Positions 1-9,113 of a DNA stretch of 64,000 nucleotides are shown here, piece after piece. The notes below the pieces were generated by a model. It was not told the DNA's origin. It saw only the letters and a program-made list of their open reading frames with translations, and did no database searches. Position numbers and translations under genes: made by a program. The stretch comes from Paraferrimonas sp. SM1919 (GTDB lineage Bacteria; Pseudomonadota; Gammaproteobacteria; Enterobacterales; Shewanellaceae): contig NZ_WINH01000019.1 of the NCBI RefSeq assembly GCF_010993985.1, positions 26,348 to 90,347 of the forward strand. Direction: 5' to 3'. Positions within the stretch are counted from its first letter, which is position 1. Every line of letters starts with the position of its first letter.

Positions 1-511
1 TTAAACGTTTAGGAAGGGCATGCAAATAATCATTTTGCATGCCCTTTTTCATGTGTAAAAGAGAGCCAGATTTTAGCTGCAGTGACCATTTTTGCTGTGT
101 TTGCCTGTGCTTGATATGTAAATCGCGGCTGGCTCCAAGTGATAAGATAAAGATGTCACTGTTAGGCACGATTTCAGGCTCGTTGTCTCGGTGCCACCCC
201 ATATGTTCTGTGCCATTACGGTAATGATTGACTAAACAGGCATTAAGCTGAGTGCTGAATGTTTCATTGAGTTTTAGACGGATGCCATCAATAGCTTTTG
301 GGAAAGGGGTGGGGTCTAATAGTAGGCCCGAGTACTTATATTGGCAGCCAACAAGCGCTAACCATGCCTGTTGCCTAGGGATGAGGTGCTGCTTGCCGAA
401 TACGGTTACACTCGGTCTTGTCAATTCAAGCTGTTGTAGGGCCTGTAGCAGCAAATAAGATTGATCATCATTAAGCCAATGTTGGTCTATTTGCCATAAA
501 CAGTTTGCCAT
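1..511 (-). CDS. AlkB-type 2OG-Fe(II) dioxygenase (partial, C-terminus beyond window)
   Basis: Reading the complement from an ATG at 511 gives 170 codons open to base 1, so the gene runs out of the window. The family oxidatively removes alkyl groups from damaged nucleic-acid bases using 2-oxoglutarate, iron and oxygen. Visible iron ligands are H107 and D109 in a W-H-R-D motif, and H164 in H-A-L-P-K. The expected arginine motif that binds 2-oxoglutarate would lie just outside. Length and motif spacing fit the short bacterial ALKBH2-like branch. The start codon overlaps the stop of the upstream barrel gene by one base (TAATG), so the two are probably translationally coupled. Family is secure; the exact substrate is not. 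Confidence 0.85.
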   Translation of the reverse strand, partial: MANCLWQIDQHWLNDDQSYLLLQALQQLELTRPSVTVFGKQHLIPRQQAWLALVGCQYKYSGLLLDPTPFPKAIDGIRLKLNETFSTQLNACLVNHYRNGTEHMGWHRDNEPEIVPNSDIFILSLGASRDLHIKHRQTQQKWSLQLKSGSLLHMKKGMQNDYLHALPKRL

Positions 512-1041
512 TAAAAGCGATAAACAACAGATAAGCTCAACAGTCTGAGCTGCTGTTTATTAAGGTCGGGGTAGACTTGATACTCTAATCTGGTAGAGAC
601 ATCTGCGGTGATGATATAGGCGCCACCAAAGCCCCAAACATCCCCCCACCCCTTATCGTTGAGGTTAAATTCTGTGCCGTTAGATTGCCACTCATAGTGA
701 ATTTGACCTAGCCGGGCAAAGACATGGTGCTCATTAATATTAGGATAATGCAACATGGCGGCCATTTCGATACCACCAACCTTATAATTGCCCGCAGCGC
801 CATCATTTAGCAGGGCTTTCGCCAACGAGTTATAGCCGCCTTCAAGACTCAACCAGTCTAGCAATTGGTACCCAGCAAAGACCCCATAGGCACCATTCGC
901 ATCGAAAATATCATGGGTATTGAGTGGAATTTGTTTTTGTAAGTCAGGTAATCGACTGTCACCCACTTTTACCCCTAAATAAATATCCTTCGCGACGGCT
1001 AATGATGGCAGCAATAAAAGCAATAAAATGACTGTACGCAC
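511..1041 (-). CDS. Small outer-membrane beta-barrel protein, OmpA/OmpW-size
   Basis: The 176-residue product starts with a clear Sec signal peptide (MRT, then a leucine-rich core, with A-V-A before the mature KDIYLG). It then shows alternating hydrophobic strands and ends in V-Y-R-F, the terminal-phenylalanine signature read by the BAM machinery. It contains glycine-rich strand starts such as G-V-F-A-G-Y, typical of 8-stranded porin-like barrels. No specific substrate can be read from sequence. Its stop overlaps the ATG of the AlkB-type gene, an unusual partner for a surface protein. A 103-bp gap separates it from metC. Confidence 0.75.
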   Translation of the reverse strand: MRTVILLLLLLPSLAVAKDIYLGVKVGDSRLPDLQKQIPLNTHDIFDANGAYGVFAGYQLLDWLSLEGGYNSLAKALLNDGAAGNYKVGGIEMAAMLHYPNINEHHVFARLGQIHYEWQSNGTEFNLNDKGWGDVWGFGGAYIITADVSTRLEYQVYPDLNKQQLRLLSLSVVYRF

Positions 1042-1111
1042 TGTTTTTTCCTTTTCTTTGTAATCATTGTAAATATAGAAAAGAATTTTATAAGGTGCTG
1101 ATAATTTGTAA

Positions 1112-1136
1112 AAAGCCCAAACTTAATTTGGGCTTT
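1112..1136 (-). terminator. Rho-independent terminator of metC
   Basis: A 10-bp perfect stem (1112-1121 with 1127-1136, 5-base loop) is followed on the minus strand by a run of T. It lies just after the metC stop. Confidence 0.7.
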
Positions 1137-1144
1137 CGAGGGGA

Positions 1145-2323
1145 TCAGTCTGCCAATGCTTGATTAAAGCGTTCAAAACCAGCTGCAAGGTCGGCAATCA
1201 AATCTTCTACATCTTCAAGGCCGATATGCAAACGTATGAGGGGACCATCGGCTTGCCAGTTTTTGATAGAACGAATGGCGTTGACATCATGGGTAGGCAT
1301 GATCAGTGATTCAAATCCTCCCCAAGAGTAGCCCATTTTAAAATACTTCATACCATTGACCATGGCATTGACGGCGGCACGGTTACCACAGTTCAATACG
1401 AATGAAAACAAACCATTAGAACCATTAAAATCACGTTTAAAGAATTCATGACCAGGGTTGCTTGGAAAGGCGGGATGACGAAGATGATCGACCTCTGGGC
1501 GTGCTTCAATCCACTTCGCTATCTTTAATGCTGCCTGCTGGTGTTGCTTAAGACGAACTGACATAGTACGTAGGCCACGGGCGGCTAGATAAATGTCATC
1601 TGGTGAAACACAATAGCCCAGTAAGTAACTTTGTTCGCGTAGAGTCGGCCAAAGTGCTTCGGTGGTAGACGCGGTACCAAGCATCACATCGGAATGGCCA
1701 ACCACATACTTGGTGGCGGCTTGCACGCAAACATCAATGCCAAAGCCTGAAGCATCAAAATTAACTGCGGTGCCCCAAGTGTTATCGAGCATGGTGATAA
1801 TATTGTGTTTTTTAGCGACAGCGACAATGCTTGGAATATCTTGCACTTCCATAGTGATAGAGCCTGGGCTTTCGGTAAAGATCACCTTAGTGTTCTGTTG
1901 CACCAACTCTTCAATCCCAGCACCAATTAATGGATCGTAATAGGTGGTGGTTACCCCAAGGTTGGCCAGCATCTTGTCACAAAAATCACGGGTGGGTTCA
2001 TACACAGTATCCACCATAAGTAAGTGGTCACCGGCTTTTAAAAATGACAATAAGGCACCGGTAATCGCGGCGGTACCACAGGGGTAAACGGCAGTACCCG
2101 CGTAGCCTTCAATCTCACTTATGGCTTCTTGAAAAGCAAAGGTGGTGTCTGTGCCGCGGCGGCCGTAAAACATAACTTTATCGCCACGATTTTGGGTGGC
2201 ATGTTTTAATTCATCGGTATTGTGAAATACCACAGTTGAGGCGCGGGTAACACCTGGGTTTACGGTATTAGGGGCCCACTTTTTTGAGCGTCCTGCGCTA
2301 ATGATCTGAGTATCTTTTTTCAT
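1145..2323 (-). CDS. metC: Cystathionine beta-lyase
   Basis: This PLP enzyme cleaves cystathionine to homocysteine, pyruvate and ammonia in methionine synthesis. The 392-residue sequence follows E. coli MetC closely: an N-terminal D-T-Q-I-I-S-A-G-R-S-K-K, a Y-G-R-R-G-T cofactor/substrate loop, an E-S-P-G-S-I-T-M-E-V block, and the Schiff-base lysine in A-A-T-K-Y-V-V-G-H-S-D (K205). I chose the ATG at 2323 because homology begins there. An in-frame ATG at 2350 would add nine residues, but that codon lies at the edge of an inserted MITE-like element. No strong ribosome binding site precedes 2323, since the element's terminal repeat ends 8 bp upstream. It is therefore likely that the insertion has altered expression. 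Confidence 0.95.
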   Translation of the reverse strand: MKKDTQIISAGRSKKWAPNTVNPGVTRASTVVFHNTDELKHATQNRGDKVMFYGRRGTDTTFAFQEAISEIEGYAGTAVYPCGTAAITGALLSFLKAGDHLLMVDTVYEPTRDFCDKMLANLGVTTTYYDPLIGAGIEELVQQNTKVIFTESPGSITMEVQDIPSIVAVAKKHNIITMLDNTWGTAVNFDASGFGIDVCVQAATKYVVGHSDVMLGTASTTEALWPTLREQSYLLGYCVSPDDIYLAARGLRTMSVRLKQHQQAALKIAKWIEARPEVDHLRHPAFPSNPGHEFFKRDFNGSNGLFSFVLNCGNRAAVNAMVNGMKYFKMGYSWGGFESLIMPTHDVNAIRSIKNWQADGPLIRLHIGLEDVEDLIADLAAGFERFNQALAD

Positions 2324-2331
2324 TGTACTTA

Positions 2332-2610
2332 GGGTCTGTTGACCTTTCATGTTTACTTTATGTGCGAATTAAAGGGCAAGATAGCAAGGCACTCGAATTG
2401 AAGCATAGTTATTCTATGTAAAATGAGAGTAACACAGCTAGGCTGACCTTTAAACGCATCCTGCGGACAGCGTTTGTTAGCCATTTCAACTGCGTTGGCG
2501 CTCATTGGTGTGGAACAACCACACGTCAATCGCGCCGCCTTATTCCTTTTAAATAAAGAGCAAAGACTAACAAATTGCTGCAGAAACAAACAGCAAAGGT
2601 CAACAGACCC
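2332..2610. mobile_element. MITE-like element with 16-bp perfect terminal inverted repeats
   Basis: The ends are GGGTCTGTTGACCTTT at 2332-2347 and its exact reverse complement at 2595-2610. Both ends are flanked by TA, as expected for a TA target duplication of IS630/mariner-type transposition. The 279 bp carry no transposase. A 78-codon frame on the minus strand (2353-2589) has no recognisable domain and is probably incidental. The element sits between metC and its native upstream region. It must have been mobilised in trans, if it is mobile at all. Confidence 0.8.
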
Positions 2611-2646
2611 TAATTAGTATTTGTTTTAACAAAGAATAACATAACC

Positions 2647-2670
2647 AAAAGGAGCCGAAAGGCTCCTTTT
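2647..2670 (-). terminator. Rho-independent terminator of asnB
   Basis: A perfect 10-bp stem, AAAAGGAGCC paired with GGCTCCTTTT, with a GAAA loop, ends in T-rich sequence on the minus strand 20 bases after the asnB stop. Confidence 0.8.
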
Positions 2671-2689
2671 AATAATTAACACTTATGGA

Positions 2690-4354
2690 TTAGTAACTAT
2701 CGTTATGAACCGCTTTCATTGCTCGTCCAGATGGATCGGCATTATTCATAAAGCTTTCATCCCAAGCCAATGCCTCAGGTGTAGAACACGCTACAGATTT
2801 ACCACCTGGAACACATTGCGCGGCAGATTCCTGTGGGAACAGCTCAGTAAAGATAGAGCGGTACAGGTAGCCTTCTTTGGTATCCGGCGTATTGTGTGGG
2901 AACTTAAAGTGTGCGTTTTCCAACTCTTGGGCAGAAACTAGCTTTTCAGCTTGTTCTTTTAAGCCATCAATCCAAGAGTAACCTACGCCGTCACTGAATT
3001 GTTCTTTTTGACGCCATGCTACTGACTCTGGTAAATCGTCGGCAAAGGCTTCACGCAGGGCGTGCTTCTCAATGCGCTCACCAGTGATCATTTTCGCTTC
3101 TGGGTTAAAGTTCATGGCGATGTCAATGAACTCTTTATCTAAGAAAGGCACTCGAGCTTCAATCCCCCAAGCGGCCATGGCTTTATTCGCTCGGGCACAG
3201 TCAAACATATGCAGTTTGTCTAGTTTACGCACCGTTTCTTCGTGAAACTCTTTGGCGTTAGGGGCTTTGTGGAAGTATAAGTAGCCACCAAATAGCTCAT
3301 CTGAACCTTCACCTGAAAGGACCATCTTAATACCCATGGCTTTAATTTTACGCGCCATTAGATACATTGGTGTTGAAGCACGAATCGTGGTCACATCATA
3401 AGTTTCAAGATGATAAATGACGTCTTTGAGGGCATCCAACCCTTCTTGGAAAGTAAAATTGATTTCGTGATGAATGGTTCCCAAATGGTCTGCTACTTTT
3501 TGTGCCGCAATAAGATCTGGAGCCCCTTTAAGACCGACAGCAAATGAGTGCAGTTGTGGCCACCAAGCATCAGACTGATCATTGTCTTCAATGCGTTTGT
3601 TGGCAAACTGTTTAGTAATGGCTGAAATCACCGATGAATCAAGACCACCAGATAGCAACACACCATAAGGCACGTCAGACATTAGCTGGCGTTTTACGGC
3701 ATCTTGTAGACCCTTACGCAAGTCTTGAACATTTGCAGGGTTGTCTTTGACTTCATCAAAATTGCGCCATTGACGATGGTAGTACTGCGTTAGCTCACCG
3801 ATTTGTGAATCTAAGAAGTGACGGGGTTGAAATTCTTCTATGGTGCGGCACACAGGGCTAAGGGCTTTCATTTCTGAGGCGACATAAAAGTTTCCTGATT
3901 CGTCAAAACCCGTGTATAGCGGGATAATGCCCATATGGTCACGACCAATTAGGTAGCGGTCATTTTTAATGTCATAGAGTACGAAGGCAAAAATACCATT
4001 GATCTTATCTAGAAAATCATTTCCGTATTCTTGGTAAAGAGCCAAAATAACTTCACAATCGGATTCAGTTTGGTAAGTGTATTTATCACCAAGTTCTGCT
4101 TTTAGTTCTTTGTGATTATAAATCTCACCATTGACTGCAAGCACAATCGATTTATCTTCGCTGTAAAGAGGTTGGGCACCACTGTTTACACCGACAATTG
4201 ATAGACGTTCATGGGCAAGGATAGCCTTGTCTGAGGCATAAATACCTGACCAATCTGGGCCACGGTGGCGAAGCTTTTTAGACATTTCTAAAGCAACGCT
4301 GCGTAGCTTAGATGGATCAGATTTGATATCAAGGATGGAAAATACTGAACACAT
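2690..4354 (-). CDS. asnB: Asparagine synthetase B (glutamine-hydrolysing)
   Basis: Converts aspartate to asparagine with ATP and glutamine. The product (554 residues, same length as E. coli AsnB) begins M-C-S, so processing exposes the nucleophile Cys of the class II glutaminase domain, with R-H-R-G-P-D-W-S-G nearby. The synthetase half carries the ATP pyrophosphatase loop L-S-G-G-L-D-S-S and the S-G-E-G-S-D-E-L-F-G-G-Y motif. It stands alone with its own terminator; the upstream gap to purN (about 190 bp) holds its promoter, which I could not define. Confidence 0.97.
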   Translation of the reverse strand: MCSVFSILDIKSDPSKLRSVALEMSKKLRHRGPDWSGIYASDKAILAHERLSIVGVNSGAQPLYSEDKSIVLAVNGEIYNHKELKAELGDKYTYQTESDCEVILALYQEYGNDFLDKINGIFAFVLYDIKNDRYLIGRDHMGIIPLYTGFDESGNFYVASEMKALSPVCRTIEEFQPRHFLDSQIGELTQYYHRQWRNFDEVKDNPANVQDLRKGLQDAVKRQLMSDVPYGVLLSGGLDSSVISAITKQFANKRIEDNDQSDAWWPQLHSFAVGLKGAPDLIAAQKVADHLGTIHHEINFTFQEGLDALKDVIYHLETYDVTTIRASTPMYLMARKIKAMGIKMVLSGEGSDELFGGYLYFHKAPNAKEFHEETVRKLDKLHMFDCARANKAMAAWGIEARVPFLDKEFIDIAMNFNPEAKMITGERIEKHALREAFADDLPESVAWRQKEQFSDGVGYSWIDGLKEQAEKLVSAQELENAHFKFPHNTPDTKEGYLYRSIFTELFPQESAAQCVPGGKSVACSTPEALAWDESFMNNADPSGRAMKAVHNDSY

Positions 4355-4495
4355 ACTGCTAACTCCGGCAAAAATAAAGTTTACTTAACTGTAATGCACT
4401 CATAAGTACCATAGTGACAGCCGTTAGCACAGTGAAAAAATCTTAACTTTGTGTTGCAGTTGTTAACATCTGCTTGTTGAAATGTCGTGGCGCAC

Positions 4496-4523
4496 AAAAA
4501 AACCGCATTTAATGCGGTTTTTT
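4496..4523. terminator. Bidirectional-looking terminator downstream of purMN
   Basis: An 8-bp GC-rich stem (4501-4508 with 4512-4519) has A and T tracts on both sides. It serves purMN on the minus strand. Confidence 0.75.
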
Positions 4524-4545
4524 GTATGATAATCAAACGCAACGC

Positions 4546-5187
4546 TTATTCGCTGGCATAACCATTTTCAGGTAAAACTTGGCCATCCAGGATGGCTTTA
4601 TCAGCTTGCATAATTAAACGACCATCAATAAACCATTGCACGACCATAGGATAGATGCGATGTTCTTGATCGTGAACACGCTCTTGCAAGGTGGCGATAT
4701 CGTCATCGGCAAATACTGGCACCTTGCCCTGTAAAATCACTGGACCACCGTCAACTTCTGCAGTCACAAAATGCACCGAAGCCCCATGGGTGTCATCGTT
4801 ATTTTCAATGGCACGGGCATGGGTATTTAACCCTGGGTATTTGGGTAGTAATGAAGGGTGGATGTTAATCATCTTGCCTTGGTACTTAGCCACGAACTCC
4901 GGGGTTAAAATACGCATAAAGCCAGCTAAGATAATTAAATCTGGATTTAACTTATCAATTTCAGCGGCTAAGCGTTTGTCGTAATCACTGCGGGTTTCAT
5001 CGGCAATGGCTGGTAGACTAATGGCATCAATCTCATCAGATTTGGCACGCTCGAGGCCGTAAGCATCCGCTCGGTTGCTGATCACCCCGACAATACGTCC
5101 TGCTACGTCATCATTACAGCTAGAATCTATGATGGCCTGTAGGTTAGAGCCATTACCTGAAATTAAAACCACCAGTCGTTTGGTCAT
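4546..5187 (-). CDS. purN: Phosphoribosylglycinamide formyltransferase 1
   Basis: Transfers a formyl group from 10-formyl-tetrahydrofolate to GAR, the third step of purine synthesis. The 213-residue chain from the ATG at 5187 shows the N-terminal V-V-L-I-S-G-N-G-S-N-L-Q phosphate loop, the catalytic region I-N-I-H-P-S-L-L-P (Asn and His) and G-A-S-V-H-F-V with the downstream D-G-G-P catalytic aspartate. A longer frame reaches 5241, but those 18 residues lie inside purM and have no family match. The start follows the purM stop by one base, so the pair is an operon with coupled translation. Confidence 0.97.
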   Translation of the reverse strand: MTKRLVVLISGNGSNLQAIIDSSCNDDVAGRIVGVISNRADAYGLERAKSDEIDAISLPAIADETRSDYDKRLAAEIDKLNPDLIILAGFMRILTPEFVAKYQGKMINIHPSLLPKYPGLNTHARAIENNDDTHGASVHFVTAEVDGGPVILQGKVPVFADDDIATLQERVHDQEHRIYPMVVQWFIDGRLIMQADKAILDGQVLPENGYASE

Positions 5188-5188
5188 G

Positions 5189-6226
5189 TTAGCGGATCTC
5201 CACTTGTGCTTCTTCACCTTGGCGCGGTGCAATTTCACCAATTACCCAGGCGTTTTCTCCGTTAGCGGTCAGGATCTCAACGGCTTTGTCGGCGTTATCT
5301 TGATCAACCACTAAAATTAAGCCTACACCACAGTTAAAGGTGCGGTACATTTCTTCGGTGGCAATATTACCGTTTTCCTGCAACCAGTTAAATACGGTTG
5401 GCCACTGCCAGCTGTCTTTTTGGCAAATTGCCTTGGCACTTTGGGGTAATACCCTAGGAATATTTTCCCAGAAGCCACCGCCGGTAATATGGGAAATGGC
5501 ATGCACTGGCATTTGCTCGATTAAGTTTAGCGTTGATTTCACATAAATCTTGGTTGGTTCTAATAAATGTTCAATCAGTGGCTTACCCTCTAGGTCTTGC
5601 TGAGGGTCAGCAGCAGAGACTTCTAGTACCTTACGGATCAAAGAATAACCATTGGAGTGAGGGCCTGATGACCCCAGTGCCACCAAGGCTTGACCAGGGG
5701 CCACGTTGCTACCATCAATTACGTTTTCTTTTTCAACTACACCAACACAAAAGCCTGCAAGATCGTAATCTTCACCTTCATACATACCTGGCATTTCAGC
5801 GGTTTCACCACCGATTAGAGCGCAACCGGATTGGCTACAACCTTCACCAATACCGCTGACAACATCAGTAGCGACATCAACATCCAATTTACCTGTTGCG
5901 TAATAATCTAAGAAAAACAGAGGTTCAGCACCTTGTACAATTAAATCATTAACACACATCGCAACAAGATCGATACCCACTGTATCGTGCTTTTTGTGAT
6001 CGATAGCAAGGCGCAACTTAGTGCCAACACCATCGGTGCCAGATACCAAGACGGGATGCTTGTATTTTGTTGGAAGCTCACACAGGGCGCCAAAACCACC
6101 AATGTTACCCATAACTTCAGGTCTGTGGGTCTTTTTAACGACCGATTTAATGTTATCAACTAGTTTGTTACCGGCATCAATATCGACGCCAGCATCTTTA
6201 TAGCTTAATTGTTGTTTTGCGCTCAC
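5189..6226 (-). CDS. purM: Phosphoribosylformylglycinamidine cyclo-ligase (AIR synthetase)
   Basis: Closes the imidazole ring of AIR with ATP in purine synthesis. The 345 residues start [15 protein letters not shown] and contain the family blocks [22 protein letters not shown] and [10 protein letters not shown]. Length equals that of the E. coli enzyme. It is the first gene of a two-gene operon with purN and is divergent from upp. I looked for a PurR-type operator upstream and did not find a convincing one. Confidence 0.97.
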   Translation of the reverse strand: MSAKQQLSYKDAGVDIDAGNKLVDNIKSVVKKTHRPEVMGNIGGFGALCELPTKYKHPVLVSGTDGVGTKLRLAIDHKKHDTVGIDLVAMCVNDLIVQGAEPLFFLDYYATGKLDVDVATDVVSGIGEGCSQSGCALIGGETAEMPGMYEGEDYDLAGFCVGVVEKENVIDGSNVAPGQALVALGSSGPHSNGYSLIRKVLEVSAADPQQDLEGKPLIEHLLEPTKIYVKSTLNLIEQMPVHAISHITGGGFWENIPRVLPQSAKAICQKDSWQWPTVFNWLQENGNIATEEMYRTFNCGVGLILVVDQDNADKAVEILTANGENAWVIGEIAPRQGEEAQVEIR

Positions 6227-6534
6227 AATAATTCCTTACAAGCTTTGGTCAGCCTAAATTTTAAGCTGTGGTGTAAATTGCGCAACATTCTAACAGGTTG
6301 CATAGCGGGTCTAAAGCAGCAGTTTGCTAACATTAATTTTATTGAAGTAGATGAAACTTATCATTGCTTTTTTAGGAAATTCGCTATCCCTCAATTTTTG
6401 CGGGTTTTGCGAACAGTTAAATACATCATTAAGCAAAACTTTGAAGGAGCTCAAAGGGATAAAAAATTCACTCTGTTATTCTAAAAAGGTTTACAATTAC
6501 ATTAGTTTAAAAATTGTTCAGCTAAGGAGCGCCC
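6227..6534. promoter_or_regulatory. Divergent purM / upp intergenic region
   Basis: This 308-bp AT-rich stretch separates two divergently read genes and must hold both promoters. Short open frames here (for example from 6351) overlap upp and have no recognisable domain. A good ribosome binding site (TAAGGAG) lies just before the upp ATG. No operator or hairpin stood out. Confidence 0.4.
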
Positions 6535-7167
6535 ATGGCCGTTATTGAGTTATCTAACCCACTTGTTCAACATAAAGTATCTTTATTGCGCCGTGGCGAT
6601 ATTAGCTGTAAAGAGTTCAGGGAGTTAGTTGCGGAAATTTCTATTTTACTGACCTATGAAGCCTGTCGTGATTTACCCCTAGAAAATAGAAAAATTCAAG
6701 GTTGGGATGGCGAGATTGAGCAACCCATTTTAGCAGGCAAAAAACCTACGGTGGTACCGATTTTAAGAGCGGGAGTTGGGATGTTAGAAGGGGTATTACA
6801 AATGCTGCCTTCTGCCCGGGTGTCGGTAGTGGGAATGGAAAGAAATGAACAAACATTAGAGCCAGTATGGTATTTCCAAAAAATTGTTCAAGAAGTGGAT
6901 CAACGCCCCGCGATCGTGATTGACCCTATGTTGGCAACCGGTGGTTCTATGATAGAAACCATCAACCTACTCAAGAGTAAGGGATGTAAGCAAATTAAGG
7001 CGCTGGTGTTGGTAGCCGCTCCTGAAGGAATAAAAGCAATGCAAAATGCTCACCCTGATGTCGTTATTTATGCGGGTAAGGTAGATTCACACTTAAATGA
7101 AAATGGCTATATTATCCCTGGCTTGGGAGATGCAGGGGATAAGATTTTTGGCACGATCATGAAATAA
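6535..7167 (+). CDS. upp: Uracil phosphoribosyltransferase
   Basis: Salvages uracil to UMP with PRPP. The 210 residues match the family closely along the full length: [12 protein letters not shown] near the middle, the PRPP-binding loop D-P-M-L-A-T-G-G-S, and the uracil-binding tail [17 protein letters not shown]. The ATG at 6535 has a strong TAAGGAG site. No uraA permease follows directly, although many gammaproteobacteria have one there; here a strong terminator closes the gene. Confidence 0.97.
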   Translation: MAVIELSNPLVQHKVSLLRRGDISCKEFRELVAEISILLTYEACRDLPLENRKIQGWDGEIEQPILAGKKPTVVPILRAGVGMLEGVLQMLPSARVSVVGMERNEQTLEPVWYFQKIVQEVDQRPAIVIDPMLATGGSMIETINLLKSKGCKQIKALVLVAAPEGIKAMQNAHPDVVIYAGKVDSHLNENGYIIPGLGDAGDKIFGTIMK

Positions 7168-7192
7168 GTCGGCTAAAAAATAAGCGCTTGTT

Positions 7193-7222
7193 AAGCTCCT
7201 ATCTGAATAGGAGCTTTTTTTT
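7193..7222 (+). terminator. Rho-independent terminator of upp
   Basis: A perfect 10-bp stem (AAGCTCCTAT with ATAGGAGCTT, loop CTGA) is followed by a run of T. Confidence 0.85.
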
Positions 7223-7292
7223 GTTTGATAATAAACTGTGAGTTTAAAAAGTTATGTTACACTCTTGAAAAAACAAACAGAAATTGTGAATT

Positions 7293-8327
7293 ATGGTCAG
7301 ATTTTTTACGGCTTTATTATTTCTAATGAGCTGCAACCTTTTCGCGGTTGAAGTCCAAAGGCTCAACCAAACTCAAATAGATGTCCCCGATCGTTCTCGT
7401 GCAGAATTAAATAAAGCAATCGAGCTCGGTATGCAGAACATTATTTTAAAAATTTCTACCGAGGAGTCCCTTGCGCACCCGTTGGTTCAAGCCAGAGTTA
7501 AAGTTGCAAATCAGTTTTTAAGAAAGTATTCCTACGAACAAGGTTCGGGATTAATACTTGAGCTTGAATATGATTTAGATGCGATTGAAAAAGTTTTAAG
7601 AACCGCGCAACTGCCAGTTTGGGGCAAGCAAAGACCAATGACCTTAGTTTGGTTAAATGACCAAACGACTGATTCGATTATCTCAGAATCCAACTTAACT
7701 CAGTCAGAATTACCATTGGCAAGCATTGCCGATAAATTGGGATTACCTGGCATTTTACCGACCATGGATCTAGATGATTTGTCACAGGTTAATGCAAATG
7801 ATATCAAAGGTTGGTTTATCGCTAATATAGCGACTGCATCAAAGCGTTATCCTACGGATTTTTTTGTGGTTGCTAATTTGAGTCGTCGAGCAGGATTTTT
7901 TGAATTGGAGATGCAGTTGTTTAACAGTACAGTGCAAGAGGCCAGCTTTTATCAACCAATATTCAGTCGCAAATCCCAACTCGATGATAAAAATCAGTCG
8001 GCTAGCAAATTAGTGAATTGGCTGAAAGATTTTTATATCAACCGTTATGCTCGAGTGAGTACAGATGGGCAACAATCGCTGTTATTAACACTGAATAATA
8101 TTGATGGTATTGAAGCATTAACTGCCGCAGAAAAGCACATAAGTTCAATGAGTCAAGTTAAGGCCATTCAAATTAATCAAGTCAATCACCATGGCGTTGA
8201 ACTTATGGTTGAACTGTATACCACAGAAGCGGACTTTTTGAATGCCCTCAAGCTAGATCCTAAAATAGAGTCACTGTTACAAGAGCAACAGCAAACCTAT
8301 GAACATCAGTATATTTGGCGCAATTAA
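7293..8327 (+). CDS. DUF2066 family exported protein
   Basis: The 344-residue product has a Sec signal peptide (hydrophobic stretch F-F-T-A-L-L-F-L-M, cleavage near L-F-A-V). The mature part matches my memory of the DUF2066 family that sits directly upstream of hda in Shewanella-like genomes: it opens with V-D-V-P-D-R-S-R-type sequence and alternates short strands with helices. No catalytic motif is evident and no biochemical function is known to me. The position 78 bp before hda suggests possible co-transcription. Periplasmic location is inferred. Confidence 0.75.
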   Translation: MVRFFTALLFLMSCNLFAVEVQRLNQTQIDVPDRSRAELNKAIELGMQNIILKISTEESLAHPLVQARVKVANQFLRKYSYEQGSGLILELEYDLDAIEKVLRTAQLPVWGKQRPMTLVWLNDQTTDSIISESNLTQSELPLASIADKLGLPGILPTMDLDDLSQVNANDIKGWFIANIATASKRYPTDFFVVANLSRRAGFFELEMQLFNSTVQEASFYQPIFSRKSQLDDKNQSASKLVNWLKDFYINRYARVSTDGQQSLLLTLNNIDGIEALTAAEKHISSMSQVKAIQINQVNHHGVELMVELYTTEADFLNALKLDPKIESLLQEQQQTYEHQYIWRN

Positions 8328-8405
8328 TAGTACGAATGGGGAGTTGATTTGTTTAAAGCTCGCTGAGTTTGTATAATCACTCCTTAATTTATAGAGACTT
8401 TACTG

Positions 8406-9113
8406 TTGAAACCGGTGTTTTCTTCCCAATTATCCTTACAAGTGCATTTACCTGACGATGAAACTTTTGAAAGTTACTATTCAGCGGGTAATGACCAACT
8501 TATCTCAAGCCTGCGCCTGAGCGCGAAAGGTCAAGGAGAGGCGTGCACTTATTTATGGGGAGCAGGACAATCAGGACGGACCCATCTGTTGCATGCTGCA
8601 TGTGCTGAGGCAACAGAACAGGGAAGACAAACTTTCTACTTGCCTTTTAGTATTCAAGCCAGTATGTCACCGGCAATTCTAGAAGGATTAGAGAATCTGG
8701 ATTTGATTTGCATTGATGATGTTGATCAAATAGCGGGCAACCCTATTTGGGAAGAAGCTTTATTCCATTTTTATAACCGCGTGTTAGAGACGGGTAAGGC
8801 TTCGTTGGTGTTAACCGCCACCGCGCCAGTAAAAGAAGCGGGTTTTTTATTACCGGATCTAAAATCTCGCTTACAATGGGGAGTGTCATATCAGTTACAA
8901 CCCATAGCGGATGAGCAGAAGCTGCAAGCATTGCAGCATCGAGCCGAATTAAGGGGGTTGCAGCTCCCCGAAGATGCAGGCCGATTTTTGATAAACCGAC
9001 TGACTCGTGATATGCGTACCCTTTATGATGTGCTTGATAGGTTAGATAAAGCCTCATTGGTGCATAAACGCCGTTTGACCATACCTTTTATTAAAGAAAC
9101 CTTACACCTTTAG
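8406..9113 (+). CDS. hda: Hda, regulatory inactivation of DnaA
   Basis: Hda is a DnaA-like AAA+ protein that, with the DNA-loaded beta clamp, triggers ATP hydrolysis on DnaA after initiation. The 235-residue product has the clamp-binding N-terminal motif Q-L-S-L-Q-V, a Walker A region G-A-G-Q-S-G-R-T-H-L-L-H-A, Walker B L-I-C-I-D-D-V-D, and the sensor-2 region R-D-M-R-T-L-Y-D-V-L-D-R-L-D. The only suitable start is TTG at 8406. A weak start codon is also typical of E. coli hda, where low expression matters. Its stop overlaps the convergent VOC gene by three bases. Confidence 0.92.
   Translation: MKPVFSSQLSLQVHLPDDETFESYYSAGNDQLISSLRLSAKGQGEACTYLWGAGQSGRTHLLHAACAEATEQGRQTFYLPFSIQASMSPAILEGLENLDLICIDDVDQIAGNPIWEEALFHFYNRVLETGKASLVLTATAPVKEAGFLLPDLKSRLQWGVSYQLQPIADEQKLQALQHRAELRGLQLPEDAGRFLINRLTRDMRTLYDVLDRLDKASLVHKRRLTIPFIKETLHL

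Noticed and set aside
39..458. Two plus-strand open frames at the left end
   Set aside because: The minus strand here reads as a clear AlkB-type dioxygenase with H-x-D iron ligands, so the plus frames are shadows.
2353..2589. 78-codon frame inside the MITE-like element on the minus strand
   Set aside because: It lies wholly within the inverted-repeat element, has no recognisable domain or binding site, and is best seen as incidental.
6351..6548. 65-codon frame before upp
   Set aside because: It overlaps the upp start in another frame and shows no family match.
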